From Labia minor (lineage: Eukaryota; Arthropoda; Insecta; Dermaptera; Spongiphoridae), in NCBI GenBank assembly GCA_963082975.1, contig OY720347.1:32133398-32197397 (forward strand): a stretch of DNA of 64,000 bases. Reading direction: 5' to 3'. The translations under genes and the position numbers were made by a program. The notes beneath the pieces are model-generated. The model did not search any database. It was not told the origin of the DNA and saw only the letters and a list, made by a program, of their open reading frames with translations. Of this stretch, positions 50,131 through 61,372 are shown piece by piece. Each line of letters begins with the position of its first letter. Position 1 is the first letter of the stretch.

Positions 50131-51685
50131 GAGAATTTTCAGCCCTCTCATTTCAATAAAATCTCCAAATAACTATTTCCGTTTAGGAATATTACTATAC
50201 AGGTATGTGAATGGAAGAAAACAGAAAATTTCCCCCCTTTCACAATTCCAACCTTGCATTTTATTTTACTATTTTCTTTATAATTTAAAAGTTATTCGTT
50301 TCAGATTTATTACTTTCTTTTTCAAACTTTTAAAATAATGATTATCAGATTTCATATATAATGGTATTTTAGTTAATATATTTATAATCAAATTTTAGGT
50401 AAAATATATTTCTCATCAATCAAATCAATAACGTTTCATTATTATTATTATTTATAATATTATCAGACATAAGAGAGGTTCAAAATCAATAGTTTTTGAA
50501 TTAAAATTTGAGAATGATAACAAATAGGTCATTCAGTATAATAAGTAAGAAAAATATTTTCTTTTTATCAAAATTCGATTTTATTATTTTAAAATTAACA
50601 AAAGTTGCTGCACTCTAGAAATGATAAAATCTCGCATACTAATCGCCTGATCGATGTAAAATTTTGACACAAATCATTTGGATGATATTTGAGATTTATT
50701 GGATATTTTTTATATCGCACCATCAAGGACTTATAGAATAGCCTTTTATATATATTTAAGAGAATATTTATTGATGTAAATTTTTTACTATAATAATATT
50801 TTTTTACTGGATCTCAATTATCAATATCTAATATAATAATAATAATAATGGATCTTATACTAACCACTAATATGGCACTGGAGGGAGGTGGTGGAGAGTG
50901 ACATTATCTATATGTCCCTTTAAGGAGCCCAGGGGATAAAAGATAAAGATAAAGAGGCTGCACATTTATTATTATTTTATCAATATAAATTACTTATAAT
51001 ATGATATTATCAATATTAAGCCATTATTCATTTAAACAATAATATGAATATCTACTTTAAAAAAAACAAACATAAAACTAGCCTCATCTAAGAATAATCT
51101 ATAATTTTCTATAAATTTCTCAAAATAAATTCTTAGGGATCAAAATCAAATATAGCATCCTTAATAGGATGAAGTGAAGGGATATAACAAGTTTAATTTA
51201 TTCCCTTTGTCATGGAAGGGTAGTTTGTTTTGAAATAGGAACAGCCTAAAGAGGGGAGGCTTATCAATTAATTTCTAAAGAGATAATAAAGATATTTACA
51301 ATCAACCGGTATCTCATTTGTATCTAAATTAATTTAATTAAAATAAATTTATTATTTTATGTTATATATCTATATTAGTTACATATTTTTTATAATTATT
51401 TAATTTTTTTAAACCGATTTATCTTCTATTTCGATTGTTTTGGTTACAAATTACTTCCCCTTAAATAGCTAAAATCAAGAAAGAGAGAGAGAGTAATTTT
51501 AAACTACTGTTTTGTTTATTTGAAAATTTTATCATAATATATAAACAGCAAATAAAGAAATAAAATATTAAAAATAAATATTTATATATTTTTTATTCAC
51601 AAATTGAAATAAAAACATTATTGTTGCATTGCCTCTTACTATTTTGAATGTCAACATATTAAAATATAACCTTACACAATTACTA

Positions 51686-51786
51686 TATTATATTTATTAT
51701 TTATATTTATTAATTTATTATATTTATTAATTTATTATATTTATTAATTTATTATATTTATTATTTATATTTATTAATTTATTATT
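51686..51786. repeat. Tandem repeat, 17-bp unit
   Basis: The unit TATTTATTAATTTATTA is repeated with small variants about five to six times. Adjacent A+T-rich sequence may extend it. Confidence 0.75.
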
Positions 51787-51870
51787 GTATTATTGATTAT
51801 TTATTTATTGGTTGATCGTGGGGACGAGTTACGCCTAGAATTAATACCTAATATCTAATACTAGTATTAA

Positions 51871-51952
51871 CACGTTCCGCTGGCATGCACCACCGGTGGC
51901 TCAAGCCACCACATAAAATAAATAGACAAATTATGGAGCCGGCGGGAACGTG
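51871..51952 (+). mobile_element. piggyBac-like miniature element, 82 bp, intact ends
   Basis: CACGTTCCGCTGGCATG and inverted GCCGGCGGGAACGTG are flanked by TTAA at 51867-51870 and 51953-51956, the piggyBac target. An internal palindromic stretch CCACCGGTGG is present. At 82 bp it is very short and cannot code. A degraded copy is at 10672-10752. Confidence 0.8.
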
Positions 51953-52379
51953 TTAATAATAAGATAAAATTTTCTTAAAACACAATCACTATTATATAGA
52001 ATTTTTATTTTTAATGTTAGAAAAGAAACTTTATTATTTTAAATGTTGAATTTTATTTTTCTTTGAAAATTGTTCAAAATTAACAATATATAGTATATAT
52101 ATATATTAAATCAAAATTGGATCATTTCCATCTATTAATTCACATGAAAATATCTACTAAATTCAAATGAATTGTTAATTTTGTAAAATTACAATTATCT
52201 AAAATATTAGAACATTTTGTAGCGATATTTTCTAAACATTCAATTTAATTCTTCCACTCTTGATCACTATCGTACGATTTATGAATGTTATTTCAATTTT
52301 ATGTGGCTATTTCCCAATCATTTATAGTTTCATTCTAAATCTAATTTAATTATCTATTTACCAAAACAAGAGAAATTTA

Positions 52380-52720
52380 TTATCACCTTTATTTTTTTAT
52401 TACAGTGGAAGGCTTGCAGCTTATTTTTCCCCCTCCAGTTGTTTAATATTCAAATGACAATTTATATGAAATTAGTATCTTTTTTGGCGACAACGCGTGA
52501 CAGGTCTATTTATATGTCCTAATAGATACAGACAATCTATATATTGGATTAGTTCGGATGAAAATTCGCCGTCCAGTTGGGCTGAAGCCGCTCGTAAAAA
52601 GCGGTGACATCGCGTGGGTGGAGTCTGGTTTTTTTATCGCCATCCAGGACTTCAGGATAGCGTTTCTCCCTTCGTGTAAAATAGATCTATTTCTCACTTC
52701 TGTTCGTTTACTCATCCAAG
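52380..52720. other. Less A+T-rich island
   Basis: About 340 bases (GGAAGGCTTGCAGC, GCCGTCCAGTTGGGCTGAAG, AAAAAGCGGTGACATCGCG). A 69-codon minus frame is not recognised. Candidate noncoding element. Confidence 0.25.
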
Positions 52721-53075
52721 AGGCCTTATTATTTTAAAGAAATACTCCCATTTTATTTTTCTCAATTATTTAATTATAAATATTTCTACTTCAAAAATTA
52801 TTATATTTTGTTGAAATATATATATATACGATATAAACAATTGATTTATTGTTAATTATCCATGTAAATATACTGTTAAAATATGAAAAGTAAATCTATA
52901 CTATATCTATAAATATAATTAAATAATTTAATGATTTTCTATTACATAATATTAGTAAATAAAACAAAATTTCTATTTTCAAATTTGTTTTTATTCTTGG
53001 TACCATTTTTTAGTCTGTTTATACATTGACGTGACAAGAATTCATATTATTCTATTCTATTCTATTATTATTTAT

Positions 53076-53172
53076 TATTATATTATAAATTTGTGTAAAC
53101 TAGGTGAGATTTGAACCTTCGACTCTAAATTCATTAGTTTAACATTTTTACACTGACAATGAGTTACGTATT
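53076..53172 (-). mobile_element. tRNA-derived SINE-like repeat, copy 2
   Basis: On the minus strand: ACGTAACTCATTGTCAGTG, then GAAGGTTCAAATCTCACC (B box) and the tail TTATAATATAATAA. It matches 47921-48030 in order and ends, but is diverged between the boxes. Confidence 0.5.
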
Positions 53173-53283
53173 TGAATAAAAAAATTATATGAATATTTAA
53201 TAAATTTTAAATAAACCTTTAATATATATATATGTACTTTTTTACCAAGAAATAATAATTAGAATTTTTTTTATATTGTATCC

Positions 53284-53550
53284 CAGTGATTCTCAATTTT
53301 TTTTTTACCGCGGCACACTTTTAACGGTTGAAAAATTTGGCGGCACACAAAGAAAAAGACAAGTGTTAAAGTTTATCATATTGAAAAAAGTGGTCTCAAA
53401 AACGGTTTACTTTTTTTTAGAAGCATATTGAAAAATGTCGGAAAAGAAATGAAATGAAAAGTGCCTTTTACATTTGTAATAATTTGGCGGCACATTTTGA
53501 TAATCTCGCGGCACACAAAAGTGCCGCGGCACAGTGGTTGAGAATCACTA
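53284..53550 (-). mobile_element. hAT miniature element (type 1), copy 2
   Basis: 267 bp, the inverse of 16931-17177: CAGTGATTCTCAA at the left and GGTTGAGAATCACTA at the right (last base mutated). Flanked by TTGTATCC (53276-53283) and TTCTATCC (53551-53558), 7 of 8 matching. GTGCCGCGGCAC and AATTTGGCGGCACATTTTG are family hallmarks. Confidence 0.85.
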
Positions 53551-54119
53551 TTCTATCCAGATCTTCAAAAAGAGTTAATTTATGTAAAGAATTTAATAAA
53601 TTTTGAATTATTCAATATTTGAATAAAGATATACATTTTAAAGTTTCCTGAATTATATATATAAAAAAATCATATTTTTTCGAGATATGTGTATGTGATT
53701 TGTATTTATTTAAATTCAATAAACTACTTAGGTATATTGTTATATTTTAAATTCAATTATATGCTTGTTGATTAACTCTTCATTTATTCCGTTTTTAAAT
53801 TTAAAATATAAAATTTTAAATTATAATAATTATACTAAATTTAAATATTTATGATTTGTATTAATATTTATCTATTCGAAATTGTAAATGAAAGTAGTGT
53901 GAAGATACACGGGCGCCAGTATATTTTCATAAATAATTCATTTTAAAAATAAAAGAACATTCCAAAGATTATAATATGGTTTCGAAGATAATGTGATTTG
54001 TGGTACCAATTCACATCACACTCAATGTTCTTGATAAAATATACTTTTTCAATAAACGTCTATAAAATTGAAAAAACAGTATTGCAAACAAATTCTCAAC
54101 AATTCACTTTTTTAATAGA

Positions 54120-54390
54120 TTGTCTTGTGGACAGTTCTCCTACCTTTTATAGAGAGGCCAATACTTTTTATGTGCTACAAGTATTGTCCTCGACGGTATT
54201 TATTGTTTTCTATTTAGTGTCGTCGCCGCCGTCTTGGAACAACCGATCCCGGTTTCTATCCCGGTCTCCGGGTCTACTTTCCAGGAATTTCATATTATCT
54301 TGTTATAGCCGGCCAATCGTAAAGACGATTACGAGCCATTTAAAACATTATCCGTTCAAATTTGGACCCATCTATTTTGTTCGTTGCTTT
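54120..54390. other. Less A+T-rich island
   Basis: Centre reads GTCGTCGCCGCCGTC and CCGATCCCGGTTTCTATCCCGG. A 132-codon plus frame (53998-54396) covers it, but half of it is A+T-rich and no family is recognised. Confidence 0.25.
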
Positions 54391-55259
54391 CAATAAAAAT
54401 TCATTAGTTTATATTTATTTTTAATGGAATCTGTTCTTTCATCTGTAATAAAATCTTTTAATTATGGTATTTTATAATAAATACTCTAATAAACAATAAA
54501 AATCTTTTGGAATTTTTCTTTTTTTGAAAATTAAAAATTTATCTTCAATCTTTCGATATTTCTAGTTTTATAGGTGAACTATGCTACTAGAAACTAATCT
54601 TGTGGTTTCCTCATTCTAATTAATATATTTATTTAAGTATTTGAAATTTAGTTAAGATTATTATTTTTAATTATTTATTCTCCCCTCTTTCTATTTCATT
54701 GATAATAACACCTCCTAAGAATAAATCATTTTTTCTCTAATATTTAAATTTAATTGAAAATTAATATTCTAAACTTGTGAAAATATTGAACCAAGATCTC
54801 TTCAACCGGTTTTCAGGAAATCTTAAAAATCAGAATTAGTTTGTATATAAAGAGTATCGTTGGGTAAAATTGAAAAATATTCTGAAATATAACAAATAAA
54901 TTAAATATAATTTAGATTTATTCTTATTATTACTAAGTACATCAATTAATCTAAACTTTAATTAATTTTGTGACTGAATCAAATTTATATATAGTTGACA
55001 TGCCTTAAACACTAAGATTTATAAAATTAGTTTTTTTAATCATTAAAACTTTAGAGCTTTTATTTTATGTAAATATTCTAGTAGAATCATTAATATAGTT
55101 GAGTATCTGATAGGTAGGTCAACAATTGTAAGTTACATTTCAACAAAGAAGTAGTTGTGAGACTTCTCTTCCGGTTCAGAGTTTGACCTTTAAAATAGTC
55201 AACCATAAAATACTCAAAGATTTCTGTTACATCAATGAAAATAATCTTATATCTTAGTT

Positions 55260-55880
55260 GAGTATCAAATAAATGGCAATCACTTGGTAGCTCTTTCCGG
55301 CGCCATTAAAAGAAATAGGAAAGAAATAGGGAGGGTTTGGTCCACATGGGGTAGTTAATCGGGGAGAAAATTGGATAAAAGCGAATAAGAGAACCGAAAT
55401 TGAAAGGGGAGAATTAAATTATAGCCAGATAATAGGGTGCTATAAAGATACCAGAGCGAGGGTTAACTTCAACCAAAGTTTGGAAATGTAAACATTATTA
55501 AAAACACATCTGATTGTATTTTAAAATACCAAAAATCGGATACATTGGAAGGATAAAACAATGACTCCGGGAAAGGCGTTGGAGAAGGAAAAAAGTACAC
55601 CGGCTGAATACCGGCAAAATTAAACCTCCCTCTTCAGAGAAAGGGGCGTTTCTGCACTGTTCACCCCAGGGTCGAATAAACACATAAACGACGCACCCCC
55701 GTTTGGGGATAGGGAAACCAACGGAATAAATCTTGAATCGTGAATCCCTCCTGGCACATCTTTATGCACCCTTGGAAAGCATCCCCTCCTGGACTTTTTA
55801 TTATTAATACATCTCTTTAGCACGAGGAGAAAGGCTTCCTCTTGGCCCCTCAACAACACTCCTCTCCACTCCATGCATAT
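55260..55880. other. Less A+T-rich island, about 600 bp
   Basis: Purine-rich in its first half (GGGTTTGGTCCACATGGGG, GAAATTGAAAGGGGAG) and G+C-richer in its second (GGGGCGTTTCTGCACTG, ACGACGCACCCCCG). Two overlapping minus frames (61 and 84 codons) are unrecognised. Confidence 0.3.
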
Positions 55881-56237
55881 TGGTACAAATTTAATTTTTC
55901 TTTATATTTATGATTTATGTAAAACAAGTAGAAGAAGTTTATTATTGGAAGAAATGATTGGTGCTCACAAAATAAATAAATTTGGCTATAATGTTTCAAT
56001 AAACAAAAAAACTTATTTTTTCATTCATAAACTTTAAATAATGCTCGGATTGTCATATATATATATATATGTATATATGTATATACCATATATTAGTGTA
56101 ATGATTACCCTGAAGATTATTTACATTAATTGCGAAATATTTATAGTTTTAGTTACCTAAAATAAGAATAAAAATTTTATGTTATTTCATATTATATCAT
56201 ATAACAAATCATATATCATATAATAAATCTTATTATA

Positions 56238-57236
56238 GGGTAAAGCATAAAGTCGTTGGCCCCCTTAAGCAACTCCTAGCAGCCTTTAATGCATATCTGG
56301 ACAAATTGCGGAACAATCTGTGTCAAATTGGGTTTGCAGAACATAGATACTATGAGCATTTTGGTGAATAAAAAAAAATCATTTCCAATAAGCACTTTAA
56401 AAAATAAGTTGACCTGTGGCCAGGTCCGAACCGACCGACGGTTTGAAGTAAATTAATTAGCAGCTATAGAAACAATTTCAAATAATTTTAATATATCTAT
56501 TAATGTAATAAAAAACAGATATAGATAAATAAATAATAAATATAAACATTTTTAATTTTATTTTATTTATAATATATATGCAAGACCAGGCTGTGACGTC
56601 ATGAATGGCTGGATGACGTCATATAATTTTAAATCAAGAAAAAACTAATAAATATGATTTTCCCGAGGATAAAACCAATACAAAGTGCATGATTCGTGGT
56701 GATATATAAAAAAATCTCCTCATGTGAAATTTGGTGTGGAAATAACCCTTCCCTTCCTATCGTCGATCGCTAATACTACCACTTCCGGTTTCCGGATTTG
56801 CACCAAAAGTTGATCAATTCATCCCACTGATGCATTAAGTAAATATACCAAATTTCATCAAAATCCGTTCAGCCGTTCAGGCTGTACACATCTATACGGA
56901 CGGACGGACGGACAGACATCATGCTAAAATACTTTTTTCTGTTAAGAAAATGCATGATTCGTGGAGATATGTAAAAATCTCCACATGTGAAATTTGGTTT
57001 GAAAACAATACCTCCCTTACTATAGTCGGTCGGTAAAAATCCTAAAAAATACAGTTATTGGCCTAGGTATTCAATAGTGATTATACAACCATACAACCTT
57101 ACAACCAACGATTATTACAACGATTACATACCCATAGTTAATAGCACAATTTTTAAAATAAAAATCTCTTATTATTTCTGTTTTAGTGATAGGGGGCCAA
57201 TGACTGCCTCGGGACCAACGACTGTATCCTTTACCC
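56238..57236. mobile_element. TA-flanked miniature inverted-repeat element, split by family A
   Basis: Outer ends GGGTAAAGCATAAAGTCGTTGG and the inverse of CCAACGACTGTATCCTTTACCC match at nearly every position. TA flanks both sides (56236-56237 and 57237-57238). The element proper is about 370 bp, the rest being the family A insertion at 56405-57034. TA target and no coding sequence fit a Tc1/mariner-related miniature element, but the termini are not a known family to me. Confidence 0.7.
56405..57034 (-). mobile_element. Family A Helentron-like element, full-length, nested
   Basis: 630 bp in minus orientation, from ACCGACCGACTATAGTAAGG after a T run to the hairpin GACCTGGCCACAGGTC and CTTA against TTTT. 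GTCY core near 56898-56918. Two perfect TGACGTCA sites at 56594-56601 and 56614-56621. It interrupts the TA-flanked element at 56238-57236 and is therefore younger than it. Confidence 0.75.
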
Positions 57237-58249
57237 TACTATTAAATATTATATATATATATATATATCTTTAAGATTTAATTATTTATTTGATTTCTAC
57301 TCTCCTCTAATAGGGGTTTGAGTTTACATTTATATACATATATATATATATATATATCATATGTGTAAAATAAAAAAACAAAAAAAATAAAATTGTTTCG
57401 AAAGAGTTGAATTGTTAAAGCTTTCTAATTATCCTTCACAAAATTCTTTTCAAAATTATTGTTCAATTTTTTTTCGTCTTGTATACATTTTTGGAATGAT
57501 CATTGTTTCTTATCCTTTATTCTGTTCTGTTAAAATCTGTTGAATATCTGACATCTTAAGGAATATAAGGAATAATTCTCCTAACTTTATACGATATTAT
57601 CCCATACTGACCGTATTAATTGTCCCAGTTGTATGATTTATCTTTCTCTATATATATAATAACCTTCCCCAACAATTATATTGAAAGTGCTGCTTCAATT
57701 AATATAATAACTAAAGTTTGTTCAAATTTAAATATTTATATTAATTTTCCGCGAAAAGATTTCTTTGTCGTTTACATTTTTAATTGATGTTAATTATATT
57801 GTGTATATATATTATAATATTAATTGCATTTGTACTTTGTAGATTTAAAGGAATCTAGTAAATTTTAACTAAATTTTAACTTTTTCTATTTTTTTAAATT
57901 TATCTATTGACTATATTATATCATTAGTTTAACCATTTGATGACTAATTATTAAATTATTATATTCACAGGCATAGAAAAATAAATATTTTATTTTAAAA
58001 CAAAATAAAAAAAATAAATATCTTTTCGAATATTTATTTCTCTCTTTTCGAAATAGGTCTGTTTCATGACTATCTCTTCTGTATTTAGTCTATCTATCTT
58101 CTAGGAACAGTTTGTAACTCTTTCTAAATGTTTTGGTACATTTTATCTTAAGATATACTTCTTTTATCAAGCTGTCGACATTGTTGCCATCCAATTGATT
58201 TCTTCATCATGTGACATTATTGTAAAAGTGTATCTCTTTTGATCTCCTA

Positions 58250-58530
58250 TCTAAAAGAGGATAACGATTTAGGGGGAGATAAATTATAAGTTCCGGAGTT
58301 CGGCGAGGCCCATTTTGAGCGTTGTGGTCCATTGCTCCTCTCGGATGTGGTCGTTATTGGATGCGCGACCTCATGGGACCCCTCGTAAAAACCCACCAGG
58401 ATTATCCAAAAACTAAAGGCACACACACTTACACACACACATATATTCACACAACACTCTCATGGAAGAAACATCAAGGGAAGATTTCTTCGGGAACAGA
58501 TTCCATTCGAAACAAAGACTAACATGTTCG
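58250..58530. other. Less A+T-rich island ending in a CA-rich tract
   Basis: GGAGTTCGGCGAGGCCC, GATGCGCGACCTCATGGGAC, then CACACACTTACACACACAC near 58420-58440. Two overlapping 66-67-codon frames are unrecognised. Confidence 0.25.
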
Positions 58531-58973
58531 ATAGGTGTAATAAATTAAATTGGAAATTTTTTCTCCTTTTTGTCCCTTTTGAAAAGAGTCGCTCTTCCCA
58601 TTCATGGATCATTTTCACTCCAACAGAGACATAATCATTTATTATCTTTTATTCCCTCATTTCTTTATTGATTCATTTTTTTTTATTGTCCGAGATGCCT
58701 TTTTGAATCAGGTTCTATTTATTTATTCTCTTATATAATAAATAAATATTTTTAACATTTGTATGCCTTGAGAATATACCTATATAAATAATAATAGCAT
58801 TACTAATAATAAATAAATTAAAAAATTTTCAGATTTCTTTTTACTTTGCTCTTTATATATTGTTTCAAAAGTAGGTTCTACTAAAATATTTATCTAATGG
58901 CACTATTGAACTTGATAACAGCACGCTTCAACCGTCCCCACCATTATTTTCCTCCTTCCAATTTTTAATTATG

Positions 58974-59382
58974 ATTATTAATATGGTAATTGTTTAGTTT
59001 AACCGATGTATCATGGATTTAGATAAAACTTTACCAGTAGATTCCTTTTTTGATCTAAAACTAACTTTCCTTAAGGAGTATTTGGTGGTCGCTTCTAGTT
59101 TATGAGATAAAAATTATCCAAGTTTGCATATAAACTACTCGTATTATAGTTATGAATGAGCATAAATCCATTGATATTCTATTTAGCTACCATGTTTTAT
59201 TATTTGACCACCAGAGGGCCCCACTAATTTTCTGTTTTTACTTTCCCACATACTTCGTATAAGGGAAGTATTGGAATCGTCAAAAATTTCGACTTCGAGA
59301 TTTCGATAGATCTTGACGTTTTAGACCTCCCTGAGTCGGAAAATACCATTTTTCGAATTATGTTTGTGTGTGTGTATGTATG

Positions 59383-59413
<31 letters not shown>

Positions 59414-59910
59414 TGTCTGTAAGCAAATTTACTCAAAAACTAATGAAGCTAGGACTTCGAAATTTGGTACACCGATATTATTCACAGTTTGTAGATTTCT
59501 ATCAAAATTTCGTCAAAATCGGTTAACCGGAAGTGGTACTTTACCTACACTAGTTGCGTTTACCTTTCAAGTAAAGTACCAGTTTGCTTCGAGATATTTA
59601 CTTCATATTTTTATATTTTGGAAATAAGAAGATTGAATAAATAATTAATTAAATAATTTTTTTATATCCAAACCGAACTTATAAAAACCGAAAATTGGTG
59701 AATTAGTTGATAAAACATTGTCAATGGCTGCTCATTCATAACTAGTTTATATACAAACTTTAATAATTTTTAACTCGTAAACTAGAAGGGACCGCCACAT
59801 ACGGCTTAAGGAAAGTTTGTTTTGAATTAAAAAAAGAATTTACCGGTAAAGTTTTATCCAAATCCATGATACATCGATTAGACTAAACAATTACCATTAA
59901 TATTATTAAT
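58974..59910. mobile_element. Foldback element with arms of over 200 bp and a family C core
   Basis: Left arm about 58974-59212 and right arm about 59695-59910 are inverted copies. Both include GATGTATCATGGATTT, ATAAAACTTTACC, AACTTTCCTTAAG and GTTATGAATGAGC in opposite orientation, at roughly 80% identity by eye. The centre holds a third short-element type (family C, 59247-59600): GGAAGTATTGGAATCG, a (GTAT)n run, then CGAAATTTGGTACACC and GGTTAACCGGAAGTGGTA. No clear target duplication or coding region. It could be one foldback transposon or an insertion between two diverged inverted copies. Confidence 0.65.
59374..59412. repeat. (GTAT)n microsatellite, family C core
   Basis: About nine GTAT units preceded by GT repeats, in the position of the GTCY/GT core of families A and B. 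Confidence 0.9.
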
Positions 59911-60019
59911 ATAAACAAATACCACTTAAAATATCCCTATTTTGAATGATGGAATAAAAAAAGAAGATGAAATTGGAAAATATTGCTATTATATTATTGT
60001 TAATATAATAAATAATCGT

Positions 60020-60745
60020 AGTGGGGGTGAATGTTTTGTTGAATTATTGGACTGACTGAGTGGAGGGAAATGGAAGCTGGTCATGTAAATGAACTCAACG
60101 CTGTGTGTGATAACAAGCGAAGTTTGAAAATTGCTCCCTTATCCTGAAAATTCGTCATTCTTCGGTCGATGTTCGAGGCAATGTACTACATCGGGTTGAT
60201 AGACCAGTGACGGAGCCTCGGCGTAAGATGGATGAGACTCACCTCACGAAACCACCCGCTCTGTTAACAATCCCGTTTCATTTACCATCAACGGGGGTGA
60301 TTGGCTTGCCAATGGGGGTGATTGGCTTGGGGGTGGATTTATCGGCATGCAGGCGTTGCTGAACACATCCCCCGGCTATCCATCCCGATGCCACCCTGGA
60401 CACGGCCGGGCGCACTGCAATTTAAATTGCTATTATTATTATCGGCACTGGGCGTCATTGTAGCGCACGTTACATTAAAATAACGATTTATTCGGGTGGA
60501 GAGGATGGGCCGGTGCACTCGGGCCTATATGCCTCGATCAGACTTCGTTGGCTGCATCCGATGATTTTTTCAGCAGTAAATCCGAAACGAACAGGGACCA
60601 TTGGGTCCCGCCACTCACGATTAAACAAATGCCTAAATACAATGCTTGATAATCCATTTAATTCGCGTTGCAACCAACCAGTCATGATACCAAATGGATT
60701 CTCTATCAATACAAAGTCCAAAAAGAACAGCTTTTTTCTATAATA
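60020..60745. other. G+C-rich island, about 700 bp, with a 21-bp tandem duplication
   Basis: The largest compositional island. GGGGGTGATTGGCTTG occurs at 60293-60308 and again at 60314-60329, and each copy holds an inverted CCAAT box (ATTGG). It also has CCACCCTGGACACGGCCGGG and CAATTTAAATTG. The 76-77-codon frames on opposite strands (60488-60743) shadow each other and resemble no family. Best candidate here for a promoter or enhancer by composition. Confidence 0.35.
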
Positions 60746-61372
60746 TATATATATATATATATAATTAGATAACGTTTTAATTAATTTTAATTAATTTAAG
60801 CCCCTGGTCGAAACAAGAATAATAACATGGAAATAATGTTTATGAATTCAAGCGCTGCAATAAATAGAAAAATGTTTTCATTTGAAATTGATATTGAAAA
60901 TTAAATAAAAAAATAAAAAAAAATAAAAATAAAAATAAATGTTTATTACATTATCCAATGATTGGTAAATTAAATTTTTCCCGTATTATGTTAATAATCA
61001 ACATAGAAATAGCATTATTATTTGTCACTACCTCTTCAGTCATATTAATGGAAAAAAAATTAAAATTTCAATTAATGTAATGTATGTACTAAAACATGTT
61101 TCGAGATGTAGAGATATTTATTTTATTTTTTTATCTTCACTTTCTCTCTGCTTAAAATAATAGATATAGTCTTTATTGGAATATATGTAGCTACGGTTAC
61201 TGCTATTGTTGTTAACATCTTATTTAACGTCGTCCTTGGTTCTAATAATTTAGATAGTAATATATTTATCATTATATAAAGAAAATTTTCAAAAAATAAT
61301 ATGTCAAAATGCCGTAGAATTGAGAAAGTAATTACATAGGTCACAGGGGCGTCAATCAAATTTTCTAAATAA

